The notes under the pieces were generated by a model. That model was not told the DNA's origin. It ran no database searches and worked only from the letters and a program-made list of their open reading frames with translations. DNA of 64,000 nt from Planctomycetota bacterium (GTDB taxonomy: Bacteria > Planctomycetota > Planctomycetia > Planctomycetales > Planctomycetaceae). Position 1 is the stretch's first letter, and each line of letters starts with the position of its first letter. The stretch covers positions 41,712 through 105,711 of the forward strand of contig QQVO01000073.1 in the NCBI GenBank assembly GCA_003388505.1, written 5' to 3'. The position numbers and the translations under genes were made by a program. This document shows, in pieces, positions 26,764-34,542 of the stretch.

Positions 26764-27828
26764 ATGACAAGTCGCAAAGCCTTCACCCTCATCGAGTTAC
26801 TCGTTGTCATCGCCATCATCGCCATCCTCATCGCCCTGCTCCTGCCGGCCGTGCAGCAGGCGCGGGAGGCGGCGCGGCGGACGCAGTGTCGCAATAATCT
26901 CAAGCAACTCGGCCTCGCCCTGCACAACTACCACGACGCCCACAGCGTTTTCCCGGCCGGCTACTATTCCTACGGCACCAGCGACGGAACAGGCCCGCCC
27001 TGGGCGCAGATTGACCCCCTCACCTGGGATGCCGCACCCGGCTGGGGCTGGGGAACCATGCTCCTCCCCTACCTCGACCAGGCCAACGTCTCGGCGCGAT
27101 TGGAGGCCGTCAACCCAATCTGGACGCCCGCCTACGCCGATGCGATCGCCACCAAGCTGCCCGTATTCCTCTGCCCCACCACGACCGGCGGCGACGAGAA
27201 ATTCGTCGTCCGCGACAGCACCGGGGCGCCGCTGACAATCGCCGGAACCCAGGTCACGCTCGGCCGTTCCCACTACGTCGCCAGCCACGGACAGGAATCG
27301 TGCTGGGGAGAATGCGGCGCGGCGCTCACGGGTGAAATCTTCACCAACATCTACACCAGCACCACGACGACCATCACAATCAACGGCGATGTCTCCCGCG
27401 TGGCCGACGGCCCGTTCTACCGCAACTCCGCCACCCGGTTCCGCGACATCACCGACGGCACAACCAACACCATCTTTCTCGGCGAACACTCGTCCAAACT
27501 GAGCGAAAAGACCTGGGTCGGCGTCGTGCCGGGCGCCTTCACGCATCCGAGTTTCATAAGTCCGGAAAACGGCCCGGACGCGGCCGCCACGCTCACGCTG
27601 GTGCACGCCGGCCCCTCGGGCGGCGAACTCGACATCACCGGGTTCCCGATCATCCATCCAGTCAACTTCCCCACGTTCCACGTCGGGCAGATGTACTCCG
27701 AGCACCCCGGCGGCGGCCACATCTGCCTGGGCGATGGCTCCGTGAGGTTCGTCTCTGAAAACATCGACTTGTTCACTTTCGCCGAACTCTCCAGCATCGG
27801 CGAGCACGAAGTCATCGGGGAGTATTGA
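26764..27828 (+). CDS. DUF1559 protein with type IV prepilin-like N-terminus
   Basis: About 354 aa from the ATG at 26764. The N-terminus is a prepilin/pseudopilin signal: a short basic leader (MTSRK) then [20 protein letters not shown], with the cleavage site before Phe, followed by [20 protein letters not shown]. The body matches DUF1559, ending with the His-x9-Asp-Gly motif ([16 protein letters not shown]) near the C-terminus. These genes are massively amplified in Planctomycetes and their products are thought to be secreted or surface assembled; no function is proven. A small lipoprotein-like gene follows at once, the usual arrangement. Confidence 0.93.
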   Translation: MTSRKAFTLIELLVVIAIIAILIALLLPAVQQAREAARRTQCRNNLKQLGLALHNYHDAHSVFPAGYYSYGTSDGTGPPWAQIDPLTWDAAPGWGWGTMLLPYLDQANVSARLEAVNPIWTPAYADAIATKLPVFLCPTTTGGDEKFVVRDSTGAPLTIAGTQVTLGRSHYVASHGQESCWGECGAALTGEIFTNIYTSTTTTITINGDVSRVADGPFYRNSATRFRDITDGTTNTIFLGEHSSKLSEKTWVGVVPGAFTHPSFISPENGPDAAATLTLVHAGPSGGELDITGFPIIHPVNFPTFHVGQMYSEHPGGGHICLGDGSVRFVSENIDLFTFAELSSIGEHEVIGEY

Positions 27829-27870
27829 CATGCCCTCGCCCCCGAGACTCCCAAGGAACTCCGCATCTCG

Positions 27871-27964
27871 GGAGGGCGAGGCTCCTGCCGAGCCGATTCC
27901 GCTGAGTTCTTCTTCCAATACCTTGCCCGACACGGACATAAGTGTGCTCGGCGGGAGTCGCCGA
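27871..27964. repeat. REP-like palindromes between DUF1559 and the lipoprotein gene
   Basis: Two small inverted repeats: GGCTC-CTGCC-GAGCC at 27880-27894 and CTCGGC...GCCGAG at 27946-27964. Translated in the plus frame, the first gives SREGEAPAEP; translated on the other strand it gives GSAGASPSR. Both peptides are familiar from repeat-derived ends of planctomycete hypothetical proteins (recollection, not checked). Confidence 0.6.
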
Positions 27965-28261
27965 GTTGGTCTGTCGATCGCCCTGCTGGTCATCCTCAAC
28001 GGTTGTGGCGGCTACGGCGATATCAGCCCCCACGGCTACGAATACGCAACCGCCCTCTACTCGATCTGCAATCGCCGCGACGAAGCCCGGCTCGAATCGT
28101 TCTCCCAGCAACTGATTGCGGCCAGGGAAGCGGGCGAACTCCCGGAACACGAAGCCGAGTGGATGGAGGAGATCATCGACCTGGCCCGCAACGGCGAATG
28201 GGAAGACGCCGCCCGCAAGTCCCGCCGAATCCTCATGGACCAGGTCGAAAACGGCCCGTGA
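27944..28261 (+). CDS. Small lipoprotein following DUF1559
   Basis: The GTG at 27944 opens a compact lipoprotein signal (VGLSIALLVILNGC, lipobox LNGC) and gives 105 aa. An ATG at 27830, just behind the TGA of the DUF1559 gene, gives 143 aa, but its first 38 residues are encoded by REP-like sequence and would bury the signal, so the GTG is preferred. The mature part is short, helical and charged (YEYATALYSICNRRDEARLE, EAEWMEEIIDLARNGEWEDA). Small lipoproteins of this kind commonly trail DUF1559 genes. The function is unknown. Confidence 0.65.
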   Translation: MLGGSRRVGLSIALLVILNGCGGYGDISPHGYEYATALYSICNRRDEARLESFSQQLIAAREAGELPEHEAEWMEEIIDLARNGEWEDAARKSRRILMDQVENGP

Positions 28262-28785
28262 GCACGACATTCGCTGCGTTTCTTTCGACGCAAAGACGCA
28301 AAGGAGCAGAGCCGGGCAAAGTTCGAGAATAAGAGGAAACCACGTAGCGCACGCAGCCTTGCGTGCGTCCCGCTGATCGCAGAAGTCGTTGACGCACTAC
28401 GGGCCAACGCCAGAATTTGCGCAGGACAACAAGGTTCTGCACGTTAGTAATGCATGCAACCACATCCGCATTCTGGCCAAAACGAAGGCACCCTCGCTGA
28501 GTAGAACACCTCCGAACTCGCTTCACCTCGCTGTCCGATCTCCGCCCCCCTTTGCGCCCCTCTGCGCCTTCGCGACTTTGCGTCGAGATCTCCCGTCGAA
28601 AACCCGCCGAAATTGACAATCCACCTCAAATTGACGTATGCTTATACGTTAGTAGAGGCTTCGGACGATGACCCGTCCGGAGCCATCCCACCACACGAGC
28701 TACCAACCCGGCAGTTCCCCACTGCGCCTTTGCTGTCAGCCTTGGTCGACGCAGCGTGTGTGATTGCGCCACTGGAGACCATCCC
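28262..28785. other. Non-coding region with inverted repeats
   Basis: No supported gene in 524 bases. An imperfect 25-bp inverted pair lies at 28286-28310 and 28561-28585 (22 of 25 match; core CGACGCAAAG). The DNA between holds a smaller hairpin around CACGCAGCCTTGCGTG near 28340. The final 60 bases should contain the promoter of the DUF1501 gene. Confidence 0.6.
28286..28585. repeat. Inverted repeat pair of the CGCAAAGACGCAAAG type
   Basis: The left arm is 28286-28310 and the right arm is 28561-28585 in opposite orientation; they are 22 of 25 identical. They bracket about 250 bases without a gene. Repeats reading roughly 'CGCAAAGACGCAAAGG' occur between genes in several phyla. Confidence 0.65.
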
Positions 28786-30126
28786 ATGTTGACGATTCCC
28801 GGTAAGAGCTTTGGTTTGTGCGATCGGCTCACCCGCCGTTCGTTCATGCAGATCGGCGGCCTCGCCCTCGGCGGCCTCTCGCTCCCGAACCTGCTCCGCG
28901 CCGAGCAGGCGGCCGGCGTCAACGGGTCCGGCAAGGGGATCATCATGATCTTCCTGCCCGGCGGCCCCCCGCACCAGGACATGTGGGATATCAAGATGGA
29001 CGCTCCGTCGGAAATCCGCGGAGAGTTCACGCCCATCCAGACCAAAGTCAGCGGCGTCGAGATCTGCGAACTCTTCCCGCGGCTGGCGTCGATCTCCGAC
29101 AAGCTCGCGTTCGTCCGTTCGGTCGTCGGGGCGGGCGGATCTCACTACGCATTTCAATGCCTGACCGGCCATCACGACCGCAACCAGCCCCCCGGCGGCT
29201 GGCCCGCGATGGGTTCGGTCCTCTCGCGCATCTACGGCTCCAAGGATCCGGCGGTTCCGGCTTACGTCGGCCTCTCCCCCAAGACACGCCATGCCCCCTG
29301 GGGCGACAACGGTCAGCCGGGCTTCCTGGGAGTCAAGCACGCCCCTTTCACGCCGCACGGAGACGGCCGCGAGGACATGACCCTCAACAACATCACTCTC
29401 GACCGGCTCGACGAACGGAAGAACGTGCTCGCCTCGCTCGACCGCTTCCGCGGCGAAGTCGACCAGTCCGGCATGATGGACGGCCTCGACGCCTTCAATC
29501 AGCAGGCCTTCGGCATCCTCACCTCCAGCAAGCTGGCCGACGCCCTCAATTATGAACAGGAAGACCCCGCCGTTATAGAACGCTACGGCCGAGGCGAAGA
29601 CCGCCTGCAGGCCGACGGCAGCACGCGGCTTTTGACGAACTTCCTCGTGGCCCGCCGGTTGATCGAAGCCGGTGTGCGTTGCGTTTCGCTCTCTTTCAGC
29701 CGCTGGGACTGGCACGGCGGCAACTTCAACCGGGCGCGGCAGGATATGCCGATGCTCGACCAGGCCGTCAGCGCCCTCATCGAAGACCTCGACAACCGCA
29801 GTCTGCTCGATGACATCAGCGTCGTCGTCTGGGGCGAATTCGGCCGCACGCCCAAGATCAACGCCAACGCCGGCCGCGATCACTGGCCGCAGGTCTCCTG
29901 TGCCATGCTGGCGGGCGGCGGCATGAAGACCGGGAAGGTCATCGGCAGCACCAACCGCCTCGGCGAACACGCCGTCGAACGCCCGGTCCACTTCCAGGAA
30001 GTCTTCGCCACGCTCTACTCAGCGCTCGGAATCGACGTCGACCACGTGACGCTGCCCGACCTCCAGGGCCGGCCGAGGTTTCTCGTCGACCAGAACGCCT
30101 ACCGTCCGATGCCCGAACTTGTTTAG
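28786..30126 (+). CDS. DUF1501 family protein, Tat-exported
   Basis: 446 aa from the ATG at 28786, preceded by a GGAG site; the upstream ATG at 28756 would add ten residues. The Tat signal is [16 protein letters not shown] (about residues 15-30). Core signatures are [78 protein letters not shown] and a C-terminal [14 protein letters not shown]. It differs from the other two DUF1501 proteins here in lacking an adjacent DUF1549 gene, and it is followed by its own strong terminator, so it is probably monocistronic. Confidence 0.92.
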   Translation: MLTIPGKSFGLCDRLTRRSFMQIGGLALGGLSLPNLLRAEQAAGVNGSGKGIIMIFLPGGPPHQDMWDIKMDAPSEIRGEFTPIQTKVSGVEICELFPRLASISDKLAFVRSVVGAGGSHYAFQCLTGHHDRNQPPGGWPAMGSVLSRIYGSKDPAVPAYVGLSPKTRHAPWGDNGQPGFLGVKHAPFTPHGDGREDMTLNNITLDRLDERKNVLASLDRFRGEVDQSGMMDGLDAFNQQAFGILTSSKLADALNYEQEDPAVIERYGRGEDRLQADGSTRLLTNFLVARRLIEAGVRCVSLSFSRWDWHGGNFNRARQDMPMLDQAVSALIEDLDNRSLLDDISVVVWGEFGRTPKINANAGRDHWPQVSCAMLAGGGMKTGKVIGSTNRLGEHAVERPVHFQEVFATLYSALGIDVDHVTLPDLQGRPRFLVDQNAYRPMPELV

Positions 30127-30150
30127 GCGACGACGTCGTTAATCAAAGAA

Positions 30151-30189
30151 GAGACCCGGGTTCTTCAAGAATCCGGGTCTCTTTCTGTT
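30151..30189 (+). terminator. Strong rho-independent terminator
   Basis: GAGACCCGG (30151-30159) pairs with CCGGGTCTC (30173-30181), the stem extends inward through TTCTT/AAGAA with one wobble pair, and TTTCTGTT follows. It ends the DUF1501 transcript. Confidence 0.9.
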
Positions 30190-30246
30190 GTCTCGCATGT
30201 AGCCGCGGGCAACGATCAGCTTGATCGCCGCAAGAATCCCAGCGCG

Positions 30247-30300
30247 GGCCTCGCCCGCAACCCAACCGGAGGCGAATAGAAAAGGAGCGGCGAAGCCGCG
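30247..30300 (+). repeat. Left half of composite repeat G, interrupted by the recombinase unit
   Basis: 54 bases align without gaps to the complement of 52247-52300 (45 of 54 identical by eye), ending in GAGCGGCGAAGCCGCG. The other half continues at 32256. See the mobile element entry. Confidence 0.85.
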
Positions 30301-30315
30301 CCATGGCGTGACAAC

Positions 30316-30330
30316 CGATGTTGTAACAGG
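30316..30330 (+). repeat. Left inverted repeat of the recombinase unit
   Basis: CGATGTTGTAACAGG, the exact complement of 32232-32246. Outside it the similarity continues for a few bases (CAAC/CAAT), giving about 18 of 19. It lies 15 bases inside the left boundary. Confidence 0.85.
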
Positions 30331-30442
30331 GGGGTTCGTTTTTCATGTTGTCTGCTCCCGTGACGGCATGAACACCCAGCCGAGACGAAGGCGGGGTTGA
30401 GCCGTTTCTCGGGGAATTCCGCCGTTTTTTCGGGAGTTCCTC

Positions 30443-30640
30443 ATGGAAGAGCAGTCAACCCTCTCCGGACGAAGCGTGCTACTCGAGTTTGAGCCCAGGC
30501 ATGACGCGGCGGAACGGCTGGCCGATGCCTATCGACGCCTGCTGCCGCCGCCGCAGGAAGTTCGACCTCGAATCTGTCCTGTTCCACATCCCGCTGCTCG
30601 CTCCTCGGACGAGCGGCTGGCCAGGGAGGCCGCGTCATGA
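30443..30640 (+). CDS. Small protein overlapping the recombinase gene
   Basis: 65 aa with a good ribosome site (GGGAG, then ATG at 30443). The stop overlaps the recombinase start (ATGA), which implies translational coupling and argues that the frame is used. Residues 1-37 look helical and charged (LLEFEPRHDAAERLADAYRR); the rest is Pro/Arg-rich. I do not recognise a family. Small proteins before large serine recombinases can be directionality factors, but that is speculation here. A competing frame at 30489-30698 lacks the coupling and was set aside. Confidence 0.55.
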   Translation: MEEQSTLSGRSVLLEFEPRHDAAERLADAYRRLLPPPQEVRPRICPVPHPAARSSDERLAREAAS

Positions 30641-32373
30641 ACAGATTCCTTCGCACGGCATTCTACGCGCGGGTCAGTTCACAGAAACAGGCCGATGAAC
30701 AGACCATTCAATCGCAGCGTCAGGACCTGATCGAACGCATTCAACACGATCAACTCGTCATCGCCCCGGACTTTCAGTTCTGTGACGACGGCTATTCCGG
30801 TTCCGAGTTGCTGCGGCCCGCACTCGACAAGCTGCGGGACATGATCGCGTCCGCGATGATTGATCGTCTGTACGTGCATTCGCCCGATCGGCTGGCCCGC
30901 AAGTACGTGCATCAGGCGCTGTTGCTGGAAGAATTTGCCAGGCACGGCTGCGAGGTGATCTTCCTGAACCAGCAGGGACTTCCCGAGAGCCCTGAGACGA
31001 ACCTGTTGCTCCAGTTGCAGGGCATGATTTCCGAGTTCGAGCGGGAGAAGATACTGGAGCGGACGCGTCGCGGACGACGCTACGCGGCCGCGGCCGGCAG
31101 CGTCAGCGTCTTCAGCGGCGCTCCGTACGGCTATCGTTACATCAGCCGGAAGGAAGGAGACGGCCAGGCGCGGTGGGAGATCGATCCGCACGAAAGTCAG
31201 ATCGTGCGCTTGATCTTCGACCTGGTGGCGGCCAAGGAAATGACTCTCGCCGGGGTCTGCCGGGAGTTGCACGCACGCGGCATTCGCACGCAGACGGGAA
31301 AGGAACAATGGGACCCTTCGACCTTGCGTGGTATTCTGATCAACCCGGCCTATGCAGGCCGCGCCCTGTACCCCCGCAAGCGTATGGCCCCCAGAAAACT
31401 GGGAAAAAGGGCCAAACGCGGCGACCCTCCCGTGCCGCGACGGGCCCAAGTGACCGTTGCCGCCGACCCGCAGGAACAGGTGACGATTCCTGTGCCGCCG
31501 CTGGTCAGCGAGTCGATCTTTGAGCAGGCCGCCCAACGCATGCGCGAAAACCAGAAGCGGCAACGCCAGCGGCAGAACGGTCCCAAGTATCTGCTCAGCG
31601 GGCTGACGATGTGTGGGGAGTGCGGATCCGCCTACTGTTCGCGACGCCAGGGCGGAAAGAGCTACTACTATTACCGTTGCCTCGGAACCGACAAGCATCG
31701 CCGCGGCGAGAGGGTGATGTGCAGCAACCCTGCGGTGCGCGGGCCTGAACTCGAAGCGCGGGTTTGGTCCGAGTTGTGCCAGTTGCTGCGCGATCCCCGA
31801 CGCCTCACCGCTGAACTGGAGCGCCGTCGGGAACAGTCTCCTCAGTCGTCCGCACAGTTGGCGGCCAGTCAGCGCCGTTTAAAGAACCTGCGCGGGCGTT
31901 TGGATCGGTTGATTGACGCGTACGCTTCCGGCCTGCTTGAGAAGAATGAATTCGAATCGCGGATCGGCCCGTTGCGCGACCAGCACGACCGTGAGGCGGC
32001 GGCGCTGGCCAGTCTCAGCGGAGCGGACGACGACGCTCAGGCGGCGAGTGCGCTCACCACGCTGGCGGAGTTCGCCGAGCAGGTTCAGCACAGCCTCGAA
32101 GGCGCTTCGCAGGATCTCAAACGGGAACTGATCACGCTGCTGATCAAACGCGTGGAGATCCATCGAGACGACCTCCGCATCGTGTACAAGGTCCCTTCCG
32201 CCCCTTTTGACCCAGGCCCCGAAATCCGGGGCCTGTTACAACATCGATTGCAGCGTCAACAATTAGCTGCGGGCGTCAGCCCGCAGAACCCGATCCGGCC
32301 CAGATCGGAGAGCCGCGAATGCGGCGACAGCAACCTCCTGGGGTTCTTTGTGCCTTTGTGGTCGTCCAAATGA
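30637..32373 (+). CDS. Large serine recombinase (resolvase, recombinase and zinc-ribbon domains)
   Basis: 578 aa. Residues 1-150 are the resolvase catalytic domain, with the nucleophile Ser in YARVSSQKQ (about 10-18) and conserved arginines near HSPDRLARKYVH and SEFEREKILERTRRGRRYA. Residues about 165-300 are the DNA-binding Recombinase domain (GVCRELHARGIRTQTGKEQW, STLRGILINPAYAGRALYPR). A zinc ribbon follows (MCGECGSAYCSRR ... YRCLG ... MCSNP, about 327-370), then a coiled coil (about 405-490). The native end is probably near VYKVPSAPFDPGP (about 528). The last 50 residues are read through the inverted repeat and the interrupted flanking repeat, so they are not original protein. It catalyses site-specific integration or excision of this unit. 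Confidence 0.93.
   Translation: MNRFLRTAFYARVSSQKQADEQTIQSQRQDLIERIQHDQLVIAPDFQFCDDGYSGSELLRPALDKLRDMIASAMIDRLYVHSPDRLARKYVHQALLLEEFARHGCEVIFLNQQGLPESPETNLLLQLQGMISEFEREKILERTRRGRRYAAAAGSVSVFSGAPYGYRYISRKEGDGQARWEIDPHESQIVRLIFDLVAAKEMTLAGVCRELHARGIRTQTGKEQWDPSTLRGILINPAYAGRALYPRKRMAPRKLGKRAKRGDPPVPRRAQVTVAADPQEQVTIPVPPLVSESIFEQAAQRMRENQKRQRQRQNGPKYLLSGLTMCGECGSAYCSRRQGGKSYYYYRCLGTDKHRRGERVMCSNPAVRGPELEARVWSELCQLLRDPRRLTAELERRREQSPQSSAQLAASQRRLKNLRGRLDRLIDAYASGLLEKNEFESRIGPLRDQHDREAAALASLSGADDDAQAASALTTLAEFAEQVQHSLEGASQDLKRELITLLIKRVEIHRDDLRIVYKVPSAPFDPGPEIRGLLQHRLQRQQLAAGVSPQNPIRPRSESRECGDSNLLGFFVPLWSSK
32232..32246 (-). repeat. Right inverted repeat of the recombinase unit
   Basis: CCTGTTACAACATCG, the exact complement of 30316-30330. 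It overlaps the right arm of a 9-bp hairpin (32213-32221 with 32227-32235, CAGGCCCCG/CGGGGCCTG) and lies inside the 3' end of the recombinase frame. Confidence 0.85.
32256..32331 (+). repeat. Right half of composite repeat G
   Basis: Aligns without gaps to the complement of 52171-52246: the first 31 bases are identical, about 23 are divergent, and the last 22 (GAGCCGCGAA...) match 20 of 22. It includes the palindrome CTGCGGGCGTCAGCCCGCAG. Confidence 0.88.
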
Positions 32374-32410
32374 GCACTCGAATGCTAAACGGGCTGGCAG
32401 ATTTTGCGCA

Positions 32411-32839
32411 CTACGCTTCGATCCGCTTCCGGTCCGGAATTTCCAGCGCCGCTCGTCCGGCTTTAGCGCGGATCCAGTTGATTGCTCGCAGAACGCGTTT
32501 GCGGCGCACGATGGCCAGCTCCATTTTTCGTTTGCCGGGCAAATCCAGCAGGGTGATGCCGATCAGGATCGTCAACAATCCCTGTCCGGGGACCGCCGGA
32601 ACCGACATCGCCAGGCCGGCCAGCACGAGAAAGACTCCCAACAGGTTTTTCAGGACGCGAACCGTCCAGCGCAGGACGGGGTGCAATCCGTCCAACGCGG
32701 GCAAGCCGACTCGTCTTCGGATGAAATAATCGGCCGGCATCCGCACGAGCAGGATCGGAATCGCCACCAGCGTGCCGACGAAGGTCATGGCGGAGAGCGT
32801 CAAGATCCACGGCGTGTACGGCCTGATCGAATCCCACAT
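32411..32839 (-). CDS. Small membrane protein of the PGPGW type
   Basis: About 142 aa from the ATG at 32839 (MWDSIRPYTPW); the frame extends to 32917, but the extra part overlaps the mrp gene and lacks hydrophobic character. Three hydrophobic segments: about 11-33, 66-84 and 88-106 (AVPGQGLLTILIGITLLDLP). The VPGQG...LLDLPGKRKME pattern resembles the PGPGW family of inner-membrane proteins, with GQG in place of GPG. The tail is basic (VRRKRVLRAINWIRAKAGRA). The role is unknown. It follows mrp by 40 bases and may be co-transcribed with it. Confidence 0.65.
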   Translation of the reverse strand: MWDSIRPYTPWILTLSAMTFVGTLVAIPILLVRMPADYFIRRRVGLPALDGLHPVLRWTVRVLKNLLGVFLVLAGLAMSVPAVPGQGLLTILIGITLLDLPGKRKMELAIVRRKRVLRAINWIRAKAGRAALEIPDRKRIEA

Positions 32840-32879
32840 CTCAGACCCCGACTTCCCGGTCGCCGGCCATGTGTGACTG

Positions 32880-33947
32880 TCAAAGGAGTTCGAGGGTGGG
32901 CATCGACGGCGTCTCAAGCAGTCGCCGCGCGACTTCGATCGCCGTTCGCTCGCAGACGTGCTGCAACGCGTCTCTCACCGGACTGTCGTCGGCGTAGAGA
33001 TCGGCGATGCGGCCTTCGTCGCCGCGAACCCGGACCGCCGCCTCGCAGGGGATTTCGCCCAGGAACGGGACTCCGAGTTCTTCGGCTTTGGCTCTGGTTC
33101 CGCCGCGGCCGAAGATCTCGCCGCTCATGTTTTCCACCATGCCGAGCACGGGGATTTTCACCGTGTGAAACATGCTGATCGCTTTGATGGCGTCGAGCAG
33201 CGCGACTTCCTGCGGAGTGCACACGACGACCGCCCCGGCCGCCTGCACCATTTGCGAGAGAGACAGGGCCACGTCGCCGGTTCCGGGCGGCATGTCGATC
33301 ACGAGGTAATCGAGTTCGCCCCAATCGGTGTGCTGGAGGAACAGCGTCAATTGCTTGTGCAGCATCGGACCCCGCCACACAACCGCCTGATCCTTCTCGA
33401 TCTGAAATCCGATTGACAGCAGTTTGACGCCGTCGGCCTCGATCGGCTCGATCCGCGGCAGCACCTGTCCCTCGGGCGTGGTGACTTCCCGCGCGGTCAG
33501 TTGTCCGGACGCTCCCATCAGGTGCGGAATGCTCGGTCCGTAGACGTCGGCGTCGAGCAGTCCGACCCTCGTCCCCGCCCGCTTCAACCCACAGGCGATT
33601 GCAGCGGAGACCGTGCTCTTTCCCACGCCTCCCTTGCCGCTGCCGACGGCAATGATGTTCTTGACGCTGAGCCCGATCTTCCCGCCCGACTCCTTTCCCC
33701 GGACGCGGCTCGAGAAATCAACTTCCACCGACTCCGCTTCGGTGAGTTTCGAGGAAACGGCCTCGGTGATCCGCTCCCGGCCGGGGTAGGCCGGCGTCGG
33801 CAGCAAGATGCTCACCCGAACTGCTCCGCCGTCCACGGCCACCGCTTCGATCATTCCCAGATCGGCCAGCGGACGCCCGATTTCCGGATCCTCAACGTCC
33901 GCGAGAGCCTCACGCACCTGTGCCTCAGTCATCATCGAATTCACCAT
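32880..33947 (-). CDS. mrp: Mrp/ApbC-family P-loop ATPase with N-terminal DUF59 domain
   Basis: 355 aa from the ATG at 33947. Residues about 5-85 are a DUF59/MIP18-type domain (VREALADVEDPEIGRPLADL). The deviant Walker A GSGKGGVGKST lies near 103-113, followed by GLLDADVYGPSIPHLMG, the switch DMPPGTGDVALSL and PQEVALLDAIKAI. Members act as Fe-S cluster carriers or assembly ATPases. The C-terminal CPxC pair that normally ligates the cluster is missing: the equivalent region reads ENMSGEIFGRGGTRAKAEEL. The closest cysteine is elsewhere (VVVCTPQEV), so cluster binding may differ or be lost. It is the third of four closely spaced minus-strand genes. Confidence 0.9.
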   Translation of the reverse strand: MVNSMMTEAQVREALADVEDPEIGRPLADLGMIEAVAVDGGAVRVSILLPTPAYPGRERITEAVSSKLTEAESVEVDFSSRVRGKESGGKIGLSVKNIIAVGSGKGGVGKSTVSAAIACGLKRAGTRVGLLDADVYGPSIPHLMGASGQLTAREVTTPEGQVLPRIEPIEADGVKLLSIGFQIEKDQAVVWRGPMLHKQLTLFLQHTDWGELDYLVIDMPPGTGDVALSLSQMVQAAGAVVVCTPQEVALLDAIKAISMFHTVKIPVLGMVENMSGEIFGRGGTRAKAEELGVPFLGEIPCEAAVRVRGDEGRIADLYADDSPVRDALQHVCERTAIEVARRLLETPSMPTLELL

Positions 33948-33975
33948 CGTCGCTGGAAAACAGTCTTTGCAGGAG

Positions 33976-34410
33976 TCAGCAGCTTCGGTCGCGCCAGCCT
34001 GTCCGGTCGAGCAACCGCCGACAAACGTCCGCCAGGCGCATTGTGGAAAGCGGCTCGACCAGGACAAGGTCCGCGCCGATCTCCCACAAGGGCCACGTGT
34101 ACTCCGCCATCGCTTCCGGAATGACCAACACGATCATGGTGGCAGAAGAAGGATTTCGCAATCGCTCGATCGCTCTGACCGCGGCATTCGCTCCGGCTGC
34201 GACGTCCAGAATCACGAGATCGCCCCGCGAGCCGTCGCCCAGCCGATCCGGGGAAACCGGCCCTCGCACCGCCGTCTGCGACCCGAAAAACTCGTGTTGC
34301 AATGCGGCAGCGCGCTGGACGCCCTCTCCCGCGACCAGCACGGTTCGGGTGATGGTCCGTCCGGGTTCACGCGGCCGATACGGTCGATCGGGTGCGTCCG
34401 TTCCTTCCAT
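33976..34410 (-). CDS. Receiver-like protein, probably degenerate, unknown function
   Basis: 144 aa from the ATG at 34410 (MEGTDAPDRPYRPREPG). Alternating hydrophobic strands and helices (TRTVLVAGEGVQRAAAL, GDLVILDVAAG, SATMIVLVIPEAMAEY, GADLVLVEPLSTMRLADVCR) resemble a CheY-like receiver: LVILD could hold the phosphoacceptor, but the usual acidic pair near the first strand and the Lys of strand five are absent. It may be a pseudo-receiver. It ends 28 bases before mrp on the same strand, so the two are probably one transcript. The family is inferred from pattern only. Confidence 0.6.
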   Translation of the reverse strand: MEGTDAPDRPYRPREPGRTITRTVLVAGEGVQRAAALQHEFFGSQTAVRGPVSPDRLGDGSRGDLVILDVAAGANAAVRAIERLRNPSSATMIVLVIPEAMAEYTWPLWEIGADLVLVEPLSTMRLADVCRRLLDRTGWRDRSC

Positions 34411-34447
34411 GAGGTTGGTTCCGGCGTTCCGGCAGGAAGCGAGCAAC

Positions 34448-34478
34448 AAAAAAACGCCGGAGGCGTGTACCTCCGACG
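34448..34478 (-). terminator. Rho-independent terminator after the Cys-rich mini-protein gene
   Basis: On the minus strand CGTCGGAGG and CCTCCGGCG pair (one wobble) around a 6-base loop and are followed by seven T residues. It closes the gene at 34543-34725 and isolates it from the receiver-like gene. Confidence 0.85.
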
Positions 34479-34542
34479 TCGTTGGTTCTTGTCCGAGTCC
34501 GGCCCGCAATATCGAGACGCGGCCTCGAACCGACGAGCACGA

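Larger units (their letters stand above)
30301..32255 (+). mobile_element. Compact serine-recombinase mobile unit of about 1955 bp
   Basis: The flanks 30247-30300 and 32256-32331 are the two halves of a repeat that is continuous on the other strand at 52171-52300, so the DNA between them is an insertion. The unit carries a large serine recombinase and one small overlapping upstream gene and nothing else. Near its ends lie 15-bp inverted repeats (30316-30330 and 32232-32246). A GCG present at both junctions (30298-30300 and 32253-32255) could be a crossover core or a 3-base target duplication. The recombinase gene reads through the right end into the repeat. Confidence 0.8.

Noticed and set aside
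30489..30698. Alternative 69-aa frame before the recombinase
   Set aside because: It lacks a ribosome site and overlaps the recombinase by 62 bases; the 30443-30640 frame has both a site and an ATGA coupling.
32213..32235. 9-bp hairpin as a terminator of the recombinase gene
   Set aside because: No T-run follows, and it lies inside the open frame and overlaps the inverted repeat.
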